DNA of 28,488 nt from NCBI GenBank assembly GCA_045604545.1, contig JAZUOG010000083.1, positions 1 to 28,488 on the forward strand. The letters are read 5' to 3'. The stretch's first letter is position 1. Each line of letters starts with the position of its first letter. Origin of the DNA: RGIG1959 sp045604545 (GTDB lineage Bacteria > Bacillota > Clostridia > Oscillospirales > Acutalibacteraceae). The notes under the pieces are model-generated. The model was not told the origin of the DNA and did not search any database. It saw only the letters and a program-made list of their open reading frames with translations. Made by a program: the position numbers and the translations under genes. Positions 16,136-23,264 of the stretch are shown one piece after another.

Positions 16136-16570
16136 ATGAAAACAACCCATATCGAGGCGAACTATGGCGCGTATCCGATCACAACGGCGGCGTTTGACGG
16201 CGAAAATGAGCTGTGTGTGGTGATTGAGCCGCATGAATATGAGATGCGTTTTAACAAAGAGTATGTGTCCCGTTTTTCATTCCCGGGGTGTACGGTGAAG
16301 GCGACACCGTCGGGTGCTGTGTATTTCTTTGACAGCAACGGCGAACTGTCGGCGGCGTGTGACGGTACGGCGGCAATGACATGTCCCATGGTGCAGGTAA
16401 AGGTGACGGCGAAGGACGTGACGGTGACGTTCGGGCAGGAGTGCGAGGTCGACACCTATCCTCACTGTGACGGCGAGCATGATCGCTATGTGATACGCTT
16501 TTGCGCCGACCGCGGTGTGGTGTGGCATCTTGAAGATAATGCCGTCGAGATTGAAGAAGAGTTTGAATAA
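16136..16570 (+). CDS. Hypothetical protein, 144 aa
   Basis: The start at ATG 16136 follows an AGGGGGTAAG stretch. The soluble protein appears mostly beta (alternating hydrophobics; VQVKVTAKDVTVTFGQ) and has an acidic tail EIEEEFE. There is no signal peptide and no recognised motif. It is followed after 22 bp by another unknown gene on the same strand, so the two are likely a bicistronic unit. No function can be assigned. Confidence 0.7.
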   Translation: MKTTHIEANYGAYPITTAAFDGENELCVVIEPHEYEMRFNKEYVSRFSFPGCTVKATPSGAVYFFDSNGELSAACDGTAAMTCPMVQVKVTAKDVTVTFGQECEVDTYPHCDGEHDRYVIRFCADRGVVWHLEDNAVEIEEEFE

Positions 16571-16592
16571 ACGATAATAAAGGAGAATGAAC

Positions 16593-17006
16593 ATGGAACT
16601 GTCAAATGAAAAGGCACTTGCCGTGGAATGGCGTAAACTGAGAACCCTGCTCACCACCAACAACAAGCTGGAATACGAGTTGTTTAAAAAGGTGTTCGAG
16701 GAGACCAGAGACCTGTTGTCGTCCTGCGCGACGGCAACCGCCATCGACAAAAGCTACATGAACGTGATCGTGGAAGCCTACAAGTTCAGCGGCACTGACG
16801 GTGCTTACAAGGACGCAAAGCCGCAGGCGGCGCTCATCATGACCGAGCGTATGCTGCAGCATTATGTCCTTGACAGCCATGTCGGCGACGTGCGCAGCGG
16901 TGTGTATGTGTATGTGCTGGAAGCGAAGGAAGAGATCTACATTGACTTTGAAAATGTGGACACTTCCATCGCCGTTCTCGGCCGCGCTCTGGAGAGACGG
17001 TATTAA
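16593..17006 (+). CDS. Hypothetical protein, 137 aa
   Basis: The start at 16593 is chosen over ATG 16587 because AGGAG (16581-16585) lies at a suitable 7-nt distance. The soluble protein is helical in its first half (NKLEYELFKKVFEETRDLLS) and has no membrane helix or signal peptide. It pairs with the 144-aa gene upstream. I do not recognise the family. No terminator with a T-run follows; the gene runs directly into the palindromic repeat region. Confidence 0.72.
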   Translation: MELSNEKALAVEWRKLRTLLTTNNKLEYELFKKVFEETRDLLSSCATATAIDKSYMNVIVEAYKFSGTDGAYKDAKPQAALIMTERMLQHYVLDSHVGDVRSGVYVYVLEAKEEIYIDFENVDTSIAVLGRALERRY

Positions 17007-17136
17007 GGGCAGGGATAAGGGCAGGGATATCCGCGACATCTGTCGCGGGTGATATTCGCACTACGTGCGAGTGATATTTGCCCCGCGGGCAAGTGAAATG
17101 TTGCTGTCGCAACGTGAAGGAGTCCGCTTCGCGGAC
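17005..17136. repeat. String of five hairpins with a common GTGATATT-like linker
   Basis: A 12-bp tandem duplication AAGGGCAGGGAT (17005-17028) is followed by five hairpins: CCGCGACA/TGTCGCGG (17031-17048), TCGCAC/GTGCGA (17056-17070), TTGCCC/GGGCAA (17078-17092), GTTGC/GCAAC (17100-17113) and GTCCGC/GCGGAC (17122-17136). The arms are unrelated in sequence, yet the linkers are GTGATATT, GTGATATT, GTGAAAT and GTGAAGGA. It is non-coding. Confidence 0.8.
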
Positions 17137-17141
17137 GGATC

Positions 17142-17190
17142 GCCCTCTCAGTCTCGCTGACGCTCGACAGCTCTCCCATGGGGAGAGCCA
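17142..17190. repeat. Nested palindrome, CTCTCCC/GGGAGAG family
   Basis: CCCTCTCAGTC, a degenerate inner hairpin, GACAG, then a perfect 8-bp stem GCTCTCCC-ATG-GGGAGAGC. It has the same plan as 103-151, 17479-17529 and, more loosely, 17354-17404, with a different inner hairpin each time. Confidence 0.7.
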
Positions 17191-17226
17191 AGGCGACCGC
17201 CTGTCGCGAGACCACCACCCAACTCT

Positions 17227-17303
17227 GTCATTGCGAGGGCGCGTAAGCGCCCGTGGCAATCTTCGCAGAAAGATTCTTCGCTTACGCTCAGAATGACAAG
17301 GGG
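17227..17303. repeat. Interspersed repeat, GTCATTGCGAGGGCGC family, copy 2
   Basis: Near-identical to 413-490, in the same orientation, with the inner GGGCGC/GCGCCC hairpin preserved. Confidence 0.7.
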
Positions 17304-17353
17304 GAGGCGATCAGCCTCTCACAAATTCTGCACCAATATGGGGGCAACCGTTG

Positions 17354-17404
17354 CCTCCCTTGCCTAAAGGGAGGTGGCACGAGCGTATGCGAGTGACGGA
17401 GGGA
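17354..17404. repeat. Nested palindrome, inverted copy
   Basis: Stem CCTCCCTT / AAGGGAGG then TGGCAC...GTGACGGAGGGA, the reverse orientation of the element at 103-151. Confidence 0.6.
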
Positions 17405-17422
17405 TTCTTTTTGTGTACCGAA

Positions 17423-17445
17423 AACCACGCGTTAAACGCGTGGTT
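17423..17445. repeat. Perfect palindrome AACCACGCGTT/AACGCGTGGTT
   Basis: Eleven-base arms separated by one base, in the convergent intergenic region. No T-run follows, so it is not a standard terminator. Confidence 0.6.
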
Positions 17446-17478
17446 CAGTGAAGGCTATGCCGATGAGTAAAAAACACG

Positions 17479-17529
17479 GCTCTCCCTTTGGGAGAGCTGT
17501 CAAAACCGTAGGTTTTGACTGAGAGGGCT
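17479..17529. repeat. Nested palindrome, inverted, abutting long repeat copy 2
   Basis: Stem GCTCTCCC-TTT-GGGAGAGC, then a 9-bp hairpin GTCAAAACC-GTA-GGTTTTGAC, then TGAGAGGGC, where the long direct repeat begins at 17520. Confidence 0.7.
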
Positions 17530-17779
17530 TATACAGAACAGCCTCATTTAGTGGCGGCGTATACAGTAGAAGTGATCGGTCTGCTTAAATTCCCCACTCA
17601 ATGTGTTGATGGTTATCACAAGCCCTCTCCGTCATGGCCTACGCCATGCCACCTCTCCCAGAGGGAGAGGCAAGAAATAACTAAATACGCGGCTGGCAGA
17701 CTGTATTACGCGTTCTACGCGGAGGCTACGGAACAGAGGGCTATGCCCGCAAAAGAAAAACCACCCGTTTTACGGGTGG
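17520..17779. repeat. Long direct repeat, copy 2
   Basis: About 98% identical to 1-260 over its whole length. In this copy the terminal hairpin is perfect and serves as a terminator. Confidence 0.85.
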
Positions 17780-17788
17780 TTTCTTTTT
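17755..17788. terminator. Terminator of the lipoprotein/ABC operon
   Basis: Stem CCACCCG-TTTTA-CGGGTGG with an A-rich left flank and T-rich right flank. It lies 15-50 bp beyond the last minus-strand gene. Confidence 0.85.
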
Positions 17789-17802
17789 GCGTATAGGGGA
17801 GA

Positions 17803-18207
17803 TTAATAGCCGTGGTCGGCGTGACGCCAGGTTTCGCCGGGGTTTCTGACAAGGATCCATTTCCAACCCGTATAGGTGAAATTCGGGTTGAGCGAGCCGT
17901 CGCCGCCCGATTCACCGACAGCAAAGGTGGAGACAAGCACCATGACCTCCTGTGCCTGATGACGCTCGGCAAATTCCGTGTAACCGGAAAGTGCATCATC
18001 GCCGATATAGGCGAGATCAATGAGTGTGCAACCGTCGAATTCCTTGCTGAAATAGTCCATGGTCACCCGAACAGCAGAGGAGATATCCTCTTTGCTGTAT
18101 ACGGCAGAGGGACGCTCAATGACTGTGACATCGCTGACATCTCCGCCGCAGGCGGACAGGCACAGCAGGACGGCTGTTATTAATACATATGCAAGAAAAC
18201 GCTTCAT
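17803..18207 (-). CDS. Lipoprotein, DUF4829-like
   Basis: The 134-residue precursor has a lipobox LSAC (Cys20), so it is anchored on the outer face of the membrane. The mature part is short and ends with a conserved-looking pattern: VMVLVSTFAVGESGGDGSLN, then a WKWILVR strand and WRHADHGY. This matches my recollection of DUF4829 proteins of Clostridia; a search would be needed to confirm. Start at 18207 follows AGGAG; the longer frame to 18237 overlaps the upstream gene. It is the last gene of the 14-gene run. Confidence 0.8.
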   Translation of the reverse strand: MKRFLAYVLITAVLLCLSACGGDVSDVTVIERPSAVYSKEDISSAVRVTMDYFSKEFDGCTLIDLAYIGDDALSGYTEFAERHQAQEVMVLVSTFAVGESGGDGSLNPNFTYTGWKWILVRNPGETWRHADHGY

Positions 18208-18229
18208 AACTTCACTCTCCTGAAAATCA

Positions 18230-18622
18230 TTATTCAATGCGCACCGTCACATCGGTTGCCTTGACATACACCACCTTGTCGGTGTCTGTGGGGTTTGTCA
18301 TCAGCAATCCGATTTTGTACCACGCACCGTTTTCGACGGTCAATTCTGTCGGAAGACCGGAGCCGAAATAGACGGGGCCGTGTGTGATGTCTTGGTTACC
18401 CTCAGCCGATCGCAACACCAGCGCGGTTTCCACAGCGCCCTCTCCCTCGGAAAGGGTGATCGTGCGTCTGAGCGGCGATATCTCCTCATCGGAGTAGCAA
18501 TAGGTGGCTTCGGTCGTACCCGCCGGCACAACAATGGCGATCGTGTAGGCGGTGTTTCGACCGCAACCGCATAACGACACACCGCACAGCAGAACGGCGA
18601 ACAGGAATACCATTCGTTTCAT
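18230..18622 (-). CDS. Small lipoprotein of unknown family
   Basis: The 130-residue precursor has a lipobox LCGC (Cys20) and a start at 18622 after AGGTGA. The mature domain looks all-beta (TYCYSDEEISPLRRTITLSEG; a C-terminal VVYVKATDVTVRIE strand), compatible with a small immunoglobulin-like sandwich, but no family is recognised. It lies 15 bp after the upstream gene and 22 bp before the next, so it is operonic. Confidence 0.75.
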   Translation of the reverse strand: MKRMVFLFAVLLCGVSLCGCGRNTAYTIAIVVPAGTTEATYCYSDEEISPLRRTITLSEGEGAVETALVLRSAEGNQDITHGPVYFGSGLPTELTVENGAWYKIGLLMTNPTDTDKVVYVKATDVTVRIE

Positions 18623-18637
18623 CGATCGATCACCTCG

Positions 18638-19516
18638 TTATCGGATATAGTAGCTGATGGAGGACAGCATGTCTGTGCGAACGTTTTCGGTGTCGAGGAC
18701 GCTGTCAACGGTGAACCAGACATCGCTGTCGGTGTAGGCACCGTGCGGGAAATCATAGCAAAACTGAATGGTGGAGATGGTGGTTTGTCCGTTGTAAACA
18801 CACATGCTGTGGGTGATCTTTTCGGGAGCGCCCAGTGTCTGTATGATCTCATCAAGGGTGGACAATCCGTTCAGTCCGCCGAACAGCGACACATCCGTGC
18901 GCGGTGAGCGATCATCGTCCATGACGGCGTTGTCGCTTCTGTAGTACAGCGTCAGCTGCTGGATCAGGCAGTCTCCCAATGCCGCGGAATGTTCGCCGTC
19001 GGACGGCAGAACATAGGTCATCAGCTCCGCTCCGTTTGCGTGGCGGAAGGTCACGCCGTCACCGCGGCAGGTGCGGCTCATCGGGACGTTGCTGACGGCG
19101 GATCCCGAAATGTTGACGATCGACCAGTCGTCCGCCATCATAAACTCCTCCACCGTGACGGGGAGTGTATAGGCCTTTTCCAGAATGACGGCTTCGTGAT
19201 TCGTCTTGTTGTCGGCGAGCGCTTGCGGTGTTTTCAAGGTATAGACATAGTCTGTCTGGGTGTCGCTCCACACCTTCTCTTCCATCGAATAAAGCGTCAG
19301 ATCGAGGCGTGCGGACATCTCCCGTTCAAAGGATTTATGGTCGGTGATGCGTCCGATGGGGCGGGTGAGAACCGGCTCTTCGGAATTGGTGGTAACGGCC
19401 GTTTGGGTGTCGGTTGCGGGAGACTGTTCATCGCTCGACTGACCGCAGGCGCACAGCCCGAACAGCAACGCGATCACCGTAAGGATCGCGATCAAGGTGT
19501 GTTTCGAAGATGTCAT
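18638..19516 (-). CDS. Lipoprotein, 292 aa, unknown family
   Basis: The lipobox is LCAC (Cys24), followed by a Ser/Thr/Asp-rich linker (about 25-45) of the kind that spaces a domain from the membrane. The mature part contains VSLFGGLNGLSTLDEIIQTLGAPEKI, which resembles a BamE/SmpA-like helix-strand unit also hinted at in two smaller lipoproteins upstream. Start at 19516; AAGGAGG lies 12 nt away, a rather long spacing. No catalytic motif is visible. Confidence 0.75.
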   Translation of the reverse strand: MTSSKHTLIAILTVIALLFGLCACGQSSDEQSPATDTQTAVTTNSEEPVLTRPIGRITDHKSFEREMSARLDLTLYSMEEKVWSDTQTDYVYTLKTPQALADNKTNHEAVILEKAYTLPVTVEEFMMADDWSIVNISGSAVSNVPMSRTCRGDGVTFRHANGAELMTYVLPSDGEHSAALGDCLIQQLTLYYRSDNAVMDDDRSPRTDVSLFGGLNGLSTLDEIIQTLGAPEKITHSMCVYNGQTTISTIQFCYDFPHGAYTDSDVWFTVDSVLDTENVRTDMLSSISYYIR

Positions 19517-19533
19517 GGTAAGAAAACGCCTCC

Positions 19534-19905
19534 TTATGAGTCTTTCCGAAAGCATCGTGTCAGCAGGGAAGATAGCAGTGACAGCACCGTTGTGACGGTT
19601 GCGAAGGACAGCCCGGGTACAGAAAACGGGTGTTCCCCGAAAACGCAGGCGGTCCACAGCCATATTGCCGAAAACCAGATGATGTGCGGCAACAGGGCGT
19701 TTTTGAGCATGACGCGGGTGAGAATGCCGTGAAGGATCGCGCAAAGCGGTAAGCCGAACATCAGGATAAAATCGGTGACGGTAAAGCGCACCATGCTGTC
19801 ATCATCGGAAACAACAACGGTATCGAACTCGGTGGTTGTGACCGACAGCACCAGAAGCATCAGTCCGATGATGCCGATGAGCAACAGATACGGTTTCAGT
19901 TTCAT
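19534..19905 (-). CDS. Small four-helix membrane protein
   Basis: The 123-residue protein has about four hydrophobic segments (5-22, 44-64, 74-88 and 97-115). Start at 19905 is directly after AGGAGG; an upstream in-frame ATG at 19932 would overlap the preceding gene. No family is recognised. It sits within the lipoprotein operon, 13 bp after the previous stop. Confidence 0.7.
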   Translation of the reverse strand: MKLKPYLLLIGIIGLMLLVLSVTTTEFDTVVVSDDDSMVRFTVTDFILMFGLPLCAILHGILTRVMLKNALLPHIIWFSAIWLWTACVFGEHPFSVPGLSFATVTTVLSLLSSLLTRCFRKDS

Positions 19906-19918
19906 GGCGGCCTCCTGT

Positions 19919-20473
19919 TTACGGCTCTTCATACAACCGTGACGGGCGGTAGTGAACGCCGGGGTTTCGCAAAGTCAGAGCGGTGATGAACTGTGTTTGT
20001 TCATCGGCTTCTTCGATGATATACAGAGAACAGAGTCCTTCATCGCTTGGCGCTTTGTCAACACCGAGATAATAGATGTCGGAAAAGTGCACACTGAAGC
20101 GAGCTTCACCGCAGTATACATCAACAGAGACCTCATTACGACAGCGTGTGACAAAGTTTTCGGATGAGGAAGTTTCGCTGGAATGGTCATTATCCCAGCG
20201 AAGTTCACCATCGGGAAAATCCGCCAGCAACACGGCAATGTCGTCTTGTAAGGTGGGTACTTCTTGTACGGCAGAGGCGGAAAACAGAGAAAGAAGTGTT
20301 TCGCTGTCGTTGTTTTCGAGAGCCGTGACGATGGTGTTGATGCAGTCGTTTTGTCTGTTATAGCTCTGTGTCATGTAGTCGCCGCGTGTGAAGATTTCTT
20401 CTTCGGCAACCCCGCAAGCGGAAAGGCACAGTAGCGCGCTACACAGCAGTAAGACGGCAAGAAAACGTTTCAT
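19919..20473 (-). CDS. Lipoprotein, DUF5104-like
   Basis: The 184-residue precursor has lipobox LSAC (Cys20). A helical N-terminal stretch (TIVTALENNDSETLLSLFSASAV) precedes a beta-rich domain; this arrangement resembles the NTF2-like DUF5104 lipoproteins of Clostridia, a tentative match. Its start overlaps the previous stop by four bases (ATGA, 20470-20473), which implies translational coupling. AGGAGG precedes the start. Confidence 0.78.
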   Translation of the reverse strand: MKRFLAVLLLCSALLCLSACGVAEEEIFTRGDYMTQSYNRQNDCINTIVTALENNDSETLLSLFSASAVQEVPTLQDDIAVLLADFPDGELRWDNDHSSETSSSENFVTRCRNEVSVDVYCGEARFSVHFSDIYYLGVDKAPSDEGLCSLYIIEEADEQTQFITALTLRNPGVHYRPSRLYEEP

Positions 20474-21033
20474 GATGACCTCCTGTCTGCATGACGTATG
20501 CGGTGTATGAGTGTGTCGGCTTCTTGTTCGGAAGCGACAGCGGCAATGATGATCGAGCGGGGCTTTCGGTAGGTGTTGTGCGCGCCGTCAACGGTATCTG
20601 CCGCGTATCTGACGGCGATAAACAGCGTGCCGTCAATGCGACGCCAAAGAGCGGTTTGGGATAAACGGTCGATCGAGATCTTTTCGATATCCTCATAGCG
20701 AACGGCGATTTCTCTGCGAAATCCATAGCCGTTTTCGGTGATGATCATACGGTCGTCATTCAATTCCGTGCGGATCGACCGTCCGCCTGCGAGCGGTATG
20801 GTGACGAGCCCGAGAAGCAGTGCAAATGCGGTGATGATCAGCGCTGTTGCGCAAAGTCCATGTCCTATCAGTGCCGACCGATCGCCGTCCGTTGTTGAAA
20901 CAAAGGACAGCAACAGCATCCCCGTCAAAGCAATCGCCAATATGATCAGATAGCCGATGACCAGGGTGAATGCGCTGTATTTCCGAAGGTGCTTTCGTTG
21001 TGCGCGATCGCTCGCATCGTACAGGTAGATCAT
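20470..21033 (-). CDS. Two-TM membrane protein with PH-like cytoplasmic domain
   Basis: The 187-residue protein has two helices (about 21-45 and 57-82), followed by a domain with TELNDDRMIITENGYGFRRE and VRYEDIEKISIDR. That pattern is typical of bacterial PH-like domains with two N-terminal helices. Start at 21033 has GGAAGGTGA upstream. Its 3' end is translationally coupled to the next lipoprotein. The role is unknown. Confidence 0.75.
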   Translation of the reverse strand: MIYLYDASDRAQRKHLRKYSAFTLVIGYLIILAIALTGMLLLSFVSTTDGDRSALIGHGLCATALIITAFALLLGLVTIPLAGGRSIRTELNDDRMIITENGYGFRREIAVRYEDIEKISIDRLSQTALWRRIDGTLFIAVRYAADTVDGAHNTYRKPRSIIIAAVASEQEADTLIHRIRHADRRSS

Positions 21034-21048
21034 GGAATCACCTTCCTA

Positions 21049-21558
21049 TCATTTTTCCCAGTTTTCGACAATGTCGATGCGGCGGCGAACTTCATCAAGC
21101 ATGGCGGGAAACGGCTCCGTTTGCGGCGGTTTCCCCATCACAAGGCACGCGATACAGTCGATGAGATCGATGCCCCACAGAACCAGCGCGCCGTAAAACA
21201 GCCACGAACCGGCATTGACACTCAATTCGACGAAGATGTCCAGCAAGAGCAGGACAACACCGAGCAACAGCACGAGGAGATTGGGGATCCATCGGGTACG
21301 GTCTTTGACCTCGCAGATGCGGATGTAGGTTTGTCCGTCCTGCTCGGTTACCTCTCCGCGAAGAATGAGGGAGACGGAGTCGGTCGATTCCACACGCAGT
21401 CGCCCTTTCGCCGAGCAGGTCACGGTGACCGCGGCGGCGGAAGCATTCTGGGGGTCATACACCGCGTCCAGCTGTCGCAGACGGAGAATGGTATCATTTT
21501 TGGACGCGTTTTTCACGGGAATGCTGTGTTCCTTTAACACGTTTCTGAAAAGCGCCAT
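21049..21558 (-). CDS. Membrane protein, 169 aa, unknown
   Basis: A soluble, beta-rich N-terminal domain (1-88) is followed by two helices (91-110 and 118-141) and a charged tail ending DEVRRRIDIVENWEK. Start at 21558 after AAAGGAG. No signal peptide. Operonic position between a lipoprotein gene and a PH-like membrane protein. No family is recognised. Confidence 0.72.
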   Translation of the reverse strand: MALFRNVLKEHSIPVKNASKNDTILRLRQLDAVYDPQNASAAAVTVTCSAKGRLRVESTDSVSLILRGEVTEQDGQTYIRICEVKDRTRWIPNLLVLLLGVVLLLLDIFVELSVNAGSWLFYGALVLWGIDLIDCIACLVMGKPPQTEPFPAMLDEVRRRIDIVENWEK

Positions 21559-21575
21559 ACATACCGCTCCTTTGC

Positions 21576-22211
21576 TTATGCTGTGATTGGTGTGGCTTCG
21601 GCACCGAAAAGGGAGAGGGATTCCTCAATAGCTTCGGCGGATTCGGCACGGAACTCGTCGTACAGAAGGAAGTGACAGTTTGCCGTGACGCTGTTGTCAT
21701 CGCCGCGGGTAAACACCACCATGACGGGTGTGGCATTGTCGAAGGTGTAGATGTAGACGGTGTTGTCTGTCATGTCATCGCTGACGAAGGTTTTGCGTGT
21801 CGCACACACGGAGGAGATCGCCATGGCGTTCAGACCGGCTTTGGCGTTGATCCATGACGGAACGGATTCATACGCCCGCGCGATCATATAGGCTTCGTAT
21901 TGCTCGGGAACATCGTTCGGAAGCGTAATGCTCAGTTGTGTGAACAGCATCTCTTTTTGCAATGTCACCTCGTACACCGCTTTAGGGGTGGTGTGATCCT
22001 CGCCGGCGAGTGCGGCGAGCGGCTCTTTATACTCCTCTGTTGCGGAGGAGAAGAATGCTTCGGGATAAAGCGCCGTCTGCTTCATGTAGGGGATGAGATT
22101 CAGACCGCGCTGGTAAAGCGACACGGAGGGCGCAGCACTTTCGCAGGCGGAGAACAGCATGACGCTTGCAAAAACAGCAATGGCTGTGAGTATGGCAATG
22201 AGACGTTTCAT
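21576..22211 (-). CDS. Lipoprotein, 211 aa, unknown
   Basis: The lipobox is FSAC (Cys23). The mature domain has alternating helices and strands (PEQYEAYMIARAYE; NTVYIYTFDNATPVMVVFTR) and no recognised motif. ATG 22211 is chosen over an in-frame TTG two codons earlier because AAGGAG is 9 nt upstream. The sequence around its start is nearly the same as around the start of the next gene upstream, evidence of local duplication. Confidence 0.75.
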   Translation of the reverse strand: MKRLIAILTAIAVFASVMLFSACESAAPSVSLYQRGLNLIPYMKQTALYPEAFFSSATEEYKEPLAALAGEDHTTPKAVYEVTLQKEMLFTQLSITLPNDVPEQYEAYMIARAYESVPSWINAKAGLNAMAISSVCATRKTFVSDDMTDNTVYIYTFDNATPVMVVFTRGDDNSVTANCHFLLYDEFRAESAEAIEESLSLFGAEATPITA

Positions 22212-22237
22212 AATCAAGAACTCCTTTTGTGGTGGGT

Positions 22238-22573
22238 TCAGCCGCCGCGGCCGGGGCCGAAGGCGGCGCTGACGGCAACACCGTCTTGGTCGAAATGGAC
22301 GCTCAGTCCGTAAGGATAACCCGAGAAATCGAATTCTTCGTACGACCAGAGGCGACAGCTTGATGCCATGTAGCTGTCCTCGTGGTCAAAATAGGCACAG
22401 TTGGGCTTGCCGAGCCTTCCGAAAATATCGTTTTTGGTGAGTGTGTCGCCATCGTTAATATCCTCGGCGATATCCTCCATTGCGCGGTAGTCGGCGGATT
22501 GCAACAGCGATTCGACACTGCAACCGCTGAGTAACAGCAAGGCGGCCGTGAGTATGGCGATGAGACGTTTCAT
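22238..22573 (-). CDS. Small lipoprotein, paralogue A, BamE/SmpA-like
   Basis: The 111-residue precursor has lipobox LSGC (Cys18). The mature part follows the plan SLLQSADYR, LTKNDIFGRLGKPN, WSYEEFDFSGYPYGLSVHF and a Gly-rich end. This shared LTK..GxP..WxY..F scheme is that of the small BamE/SmpA (OmlA) fold, suggested here as a structural guess only. It is clearly related to the neighbouring gene at 22600-22944. Confidence 0.75.
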   Translation of the reverse strand: MKRLIAILTAALLLLSGCSVESLLQSADYRAMEDIAEDINDGDTLTKNDIFGRLGKPNCAYFDHEDSYMASSCRLWSYEEFDFSGYPYGLSVHFDQDGVAVSAAFGPGRGG

Positions 22574-22599
22574 AATCCAAAACTCCTTTTGTGGTGGGT

Positions 22600-22944
22600 T
22601 CAGCCGCCGGGGGCGGGTTCAAATTCGGCGGCAACGGTCAGCCCGTGTTCATTGAAATGAACAAGCAGGCGGTAGGGAGAGCCCGAAAAATCAAACACTT
22701 CATAGCGCCAGTTCCATGAGGTTGCTTCCATATGGTCACCGCTGCCGTCGGCATAATCGGGTGCACCGATTTTCTGTGTGACCTCAAATTTGGTCAATGA
22801 TGCACCGTTTTCAATCGTTTGAGCAAAAGCCTTCAGTTCGCGGTAACGCGAAGATTGAAGCAGGGAATCACCGTCACAGCCGCCGAGGAACACCGAAAGA
22901 ACGAGTGCTGTCATGCACAAAACGGAAAGGATACGGATCGTCAT
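22600..22944 (-). CDS. Small lipoprotein, paralogue B, BamE/SmpA-like
   Basis: The 114-residue precursor has lipobox LGGC (Cys23). It matches paralogue A along its length: SLLQSSRYR, SLTKFEVTQKIGAPD, WRYEVFDFSGSPYRLLVHF, and a similar PAPGG end. Start at 22944 after AGGAG; the longer frame to 23052 would run into the upstream gene. Its stop region shares an intergenic block with that of paralogue A. Confidence 0.75.
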   Translation of the reverse strand: MTIRILSVLCMTALVLSVFLGGCDGDSLLQSSRYRELKAFAQTIENGASLTKFEVTQKIGAPDYADGSGDHMEATSWNWRYEVFDFSGSPYRLLVHFNEHGLTVAAEFEPAPGG

Positions 22945-22948
22945 ACTG

Positions 22949-23248
22949 TCACTCTCCTGAGGTTTCTTGTTGGGAATGGCATACGGCAAAGCCGACAATG
23001 CCGAGCACCAGCGCGCCGCCACCGATGAGGGTGAGCGGCAGATAGTGCGCAAGGTACAGCTCCTTCGTCAGAGTGGAGGTGAGGTACTCAGCGGTCGGGC
23101 CGTCCGCACCGCCGATGATGGCAACGGGGGTTTCGGGAATGTTGCTGACCGCGGAGCGGGAGGAGACAAACGGAATAAGAATGCTGGCGGCGATCATCAG
23201 AACACCGACAACCAGAATGATGACAAATAGCGATTTTTTGGAAATCAT
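22949..23248 (-). CDS. Mini membrane protein with GGADGPT motif
   Basis: The 99-residue protein has a first helix at about 6-27, an extracytoplasmic or re-entrant segment with IIGGADGPT (44-52), and a second helix at about 72-92. GGADGPT is a signature of the beta subunit of sodium-pumping decarboxylases (OadB/GcdB), which are about four times longer, so this is either a distinct small family or a miniaturised derivative. Start at 23248 after AAGGAG. It is four bases upstream of the next gene and overlaps nothing essential, so it is not a pseudogene remnant of a visible full-length gene. Confidence 0.75.
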   Translation of the reverse strand: MISKKSLFVIILVVGVLMIAASILIPFVSSRSAVSNIPETPVAIIGGADGPTAEYLTSTLTKELYLAHYLPLTLIGGGALVLGIVGFAVCHSQQETSGE

Positions 23249-23264
23249 AGCATTCAGGCTCCTT

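Noticed and set aside
17031..17400. CRISPR array
   Set aside because: The repeats are unequal hairpins without regular spacing or uniform spacers, and no cas genes are present.
22949..23248. Pseudogene of a sodium-pumping decarboxylase subunit
   Set aside because: The frame is intact with its own ribosome site, two helices and operonic spacing, and no other decarboxylase sequence flanks it.
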